From Methylosinus trichosporium OB3b (GTDB taxonomy: Bacteria > Pseudomonadota > Alphaproteobacteria > Rhizobiales > Beijerinckiaceae): DNA of 64,000 nt. The stretch is from assembly GCF_002752655.1 (NCBI RefSeq), contig NZ_CP023737.1, positions 3,682,001-3,746,000 of the forward strand, given 5' to 3'. The position numbers and the translations under genes were made by a program. The notes under the pieces are model-generated. The model saw only the letters and a program-made list of their open reading frames with translations, was not told the DNA's origin and made no database searches. Shown piece by piece: positions 62,742-64,000 of this stretch. Numbering within the stretch: the stretch's first letter is position 1; each line of letters starts with the position of its first letter.

Positions 62742-64000
62742 ATGAGTGAGACGAAAACGTCCGGCGAGACGAGAGCCGCAGGCGCGCGTCTGGTCGCGCT
62801 GGTGGGCCCCTTTCAGAGCGGCAAGACGAGCCTGTTCGAGTGCCTGCTGGCGCGATGCGGCGCGATCGCGCGCCAGGGCTTCGTGCGCGACGGGACCAGC
62901 GTCGGCGATTCCTCGCCCGAGGCGCGCGCCCATGCGATGAGCGTCGAGAGCAATGTCGGCGGCGTCGATTATCTCGGCGACCGCTATGTGTTCGTCGATT
63001 GCCCCGGCTCGGTCGAATTCGCCCATGAGCAGCGTCAGCTCCTGCCTGTCGCCGACGCCGCCATCGTGGTCGCCGAGGCCGATCCGCGCAAGCTGCCGGC
63101 GCTTCAGCTCGTGCTGCGCGCGGTCGAGGACGCCGGCGTTCCGCATTTCATCTTCCTCAACAAGATCGACGCCGCCGCCGGCAATCTGCGCGAGACGCTC
63201 TCGTTCCTGCAGTCGGTCTCGCGAACGCCTTTGCTGCTGCGGCAAATCCCGATTTGGAACAACGGCATTGCGGTCGGCTTCATCGATCTCGCTCTGGAGC
63301 GCGCCTATGTCTATCGCGAGCATGCGCCTTCCGAGGTGATCGACATTCCGCCCGGCGAGACCGTCCTCGAGAAGGAGGCGCGCTATTCCATGCTGGAGCG
63401 GCTCGCCGATTACGACGACGCGCTGATGGAGGAACTGATCACCGATATCGAGCCGCCGCGCGATCAGGTGTTCGACGATCTCGCCAAGGAATTGCGAGGC
63501 GGCCATGTCGCGCCGGTGTTCGTCGGCGCGGCCGAGCGCGGCGCCGGCGTCACGCGGCTCATGAAGGCGCTGCGTCACGAGGCGCCGGGGATCGGCGCGA
63601 CGCGGGCGCGGCTCGGCGTCGCCGACGCGGGTCCGGCGCTGGCGCAGGTGATCCGCGCCGTCCATACGCCGCATGGCGGCAAGCTGTCGCTGGCGCGCGT
63701 GCTGCGCGGAAGCTTTCACGACGGCCAGCCGGTCGTCGGCGCCTCGGGCGTCGAGGACAAGATCTCCGGCCTCGCCTCGCTGATCGGCGGCGCCGCGACG
63801 AAGCAGTCCGTGGCCGAGGCCGGCGACACGCTCGCCTTCGGCCGGCTCGAGCATGCCGCGATCGGCGATATTCTGAGCGCCGAGACGCATGGCCCGGCGC
63901 CCGCTCCGGCGAAGATCGAGACGCCGGCTCCGGTCTATGCGCTGGCGCTCGCGGTGAAGGATCGAAAGGACGAGATGCGGCTCACCGCCGCGCTCGCCAA
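62742..64000 (+). CDS. Elongation factor G-like translational GTPase, 3' end missing
   Basis: 419 codons visible, no stop before the edge. ATG 62742 follows GGGAGCGGGTC. GTPase motifs: G1 GPFQSGKTS near residue 22, G3 DCPG in VFVDCPGSVEF, G4 LNKID; then domain II begins near residue 290 (VIRAVHTPHGGKLSLAR). The G1 sequence differs from canonical fusA (AHIDAGKT), so it is an EF-G-like paralogue. Role unknown. Confidence 0.85.
   Translation, partial: MSETKTSGETRAAGARLVALVGPFQSGKTSLFECLLARCGAIARQGFVRDGTSVGDSSPEARAHAMSVESNVGGVDYLGDRYVFVDCPGSVEFAHEQRQLLPVADAAIVVAEADPRKLPALQLVLRAVEDAGVPHFIFLNKIDAAAGNLRETLSFLQSVSRTPLLLRQIPIWNNGIAVGFIDLALERAYVYREHAPSEVIDIPPGETVLEKEARYSMLERLADYDDALMEELITDIEPPRDQVFDDLAKELRGGHVAPVFVGAAERGAGVTRLMKALRHEAPGIGATRARLGVADAGPALAQVIRAVHTPHGGKLSLARVLRGSFHDGQPVVGASGVEDKISGLASLIGGAATKQSVAEAGDTLAFGRLEHAAIGDILSAETHGPAPAPAKIETPAPVYALALAVKDRKDEMRLTAALA

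Noticed and set aside
1..64000. tRNA or rRNA genes and riboswitches
   Set aside because: Scanned by eye for T-loop-like and conserved rRNA segments; none stood out. A covariance-model search would be needed to exclude them.

Overview
The window is GC-rich DNA with dense overlapping reading frames. It reads as the chromosome of an alphaproteobacterium of the Hyphomicrobiales, possibly near the Methylocystaceae, Beijerinckiaceae or Methylobacteriaceae. Evidence: clusters typical of that order (ispH-thrB-rnhA; a DUF6101-like gene, cysQ-like phosphatase, DUF4170, waaA, lpxK and DUF2093; fabD/fabG/acpP/fabF/mltG/yicC/gmk), a TIGR02300-type zinc-ribbon protein, an orphan Flp pilin and a plant-type glutamate-cysteine ligase. 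No gene here proves a particular genus or methanotrophy.

Layout. 1-6583: end of a surface-polysaccharide-like region (two glycosyltransferases), then an AT-richer patch with a methyltransferase and a right-handed beta-helix protein carrying a phage-tail-like C terminus, closed by an IS630-family element with a frameshifted transposase. 6777-10886: housekeeping genes (yqgE, DsbD-N-like protein, rnhA, thrB, ispH). 11105-13585: a TonB-dependent receptor with a palindrome in front. 13845-21925: DUF937 protein, Flp pilin, gshA, an accessory insert of unknown secreted proteins (one with an 18-histidine run) and repeats, then rsmE and ubiA. 22012-26694: a decayed ParD-like antitoxin, then the cell-envelope block ending in waaA-lpxK. 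26898-35832: accessory block with a MacAB-type exporter, a DJ-1/PfpI protein, a TonB siderophore-type receptor and an OmpR/histidine-kinase pair. 36096-36765: cspA and a zinc-ribbon protein. 36878-49990: one 4,370-residue nonribosomal peptide synthetase. 50412-58986: fatty-acid synthesis genes fabD, fabG, acpP, fabF with an outer-membrane protein gene inserted, then mltG, yicC and gmk. 59149-64000: lipoprotein, cupredoxin plus FTR1 iron permease, Hsp20, DUF2332 and an EF-G-like GTPase running off the end.

The main candidate for an undescribed system is the NRPS. Its order is FAAL-ACP-C-A-PCP-C-A-PCP-E-C-A-PCP with no thioesterase, which predicts an N-acylated tripeptide with the middle residue epimerised. 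A domains 2 and 3 lie in two 1,743-bp direct repeats that align without an indel and share the same predicted pocket, so residues 2 and 3 are probably the same amino acid in D and L form. The nearby exporter, receptor and two-component genes could move or sense the product, but that link is inference from position only.

Three families of intergenic inverted repeats recur: a roughly 104-bp element (16.6, 17.4, 36.8 and 51.4 kb), a 65- to 67-bp hairpin (2.3 and 59.0 kb) and long imperfect palindromes between mltG, yicC and gmk.
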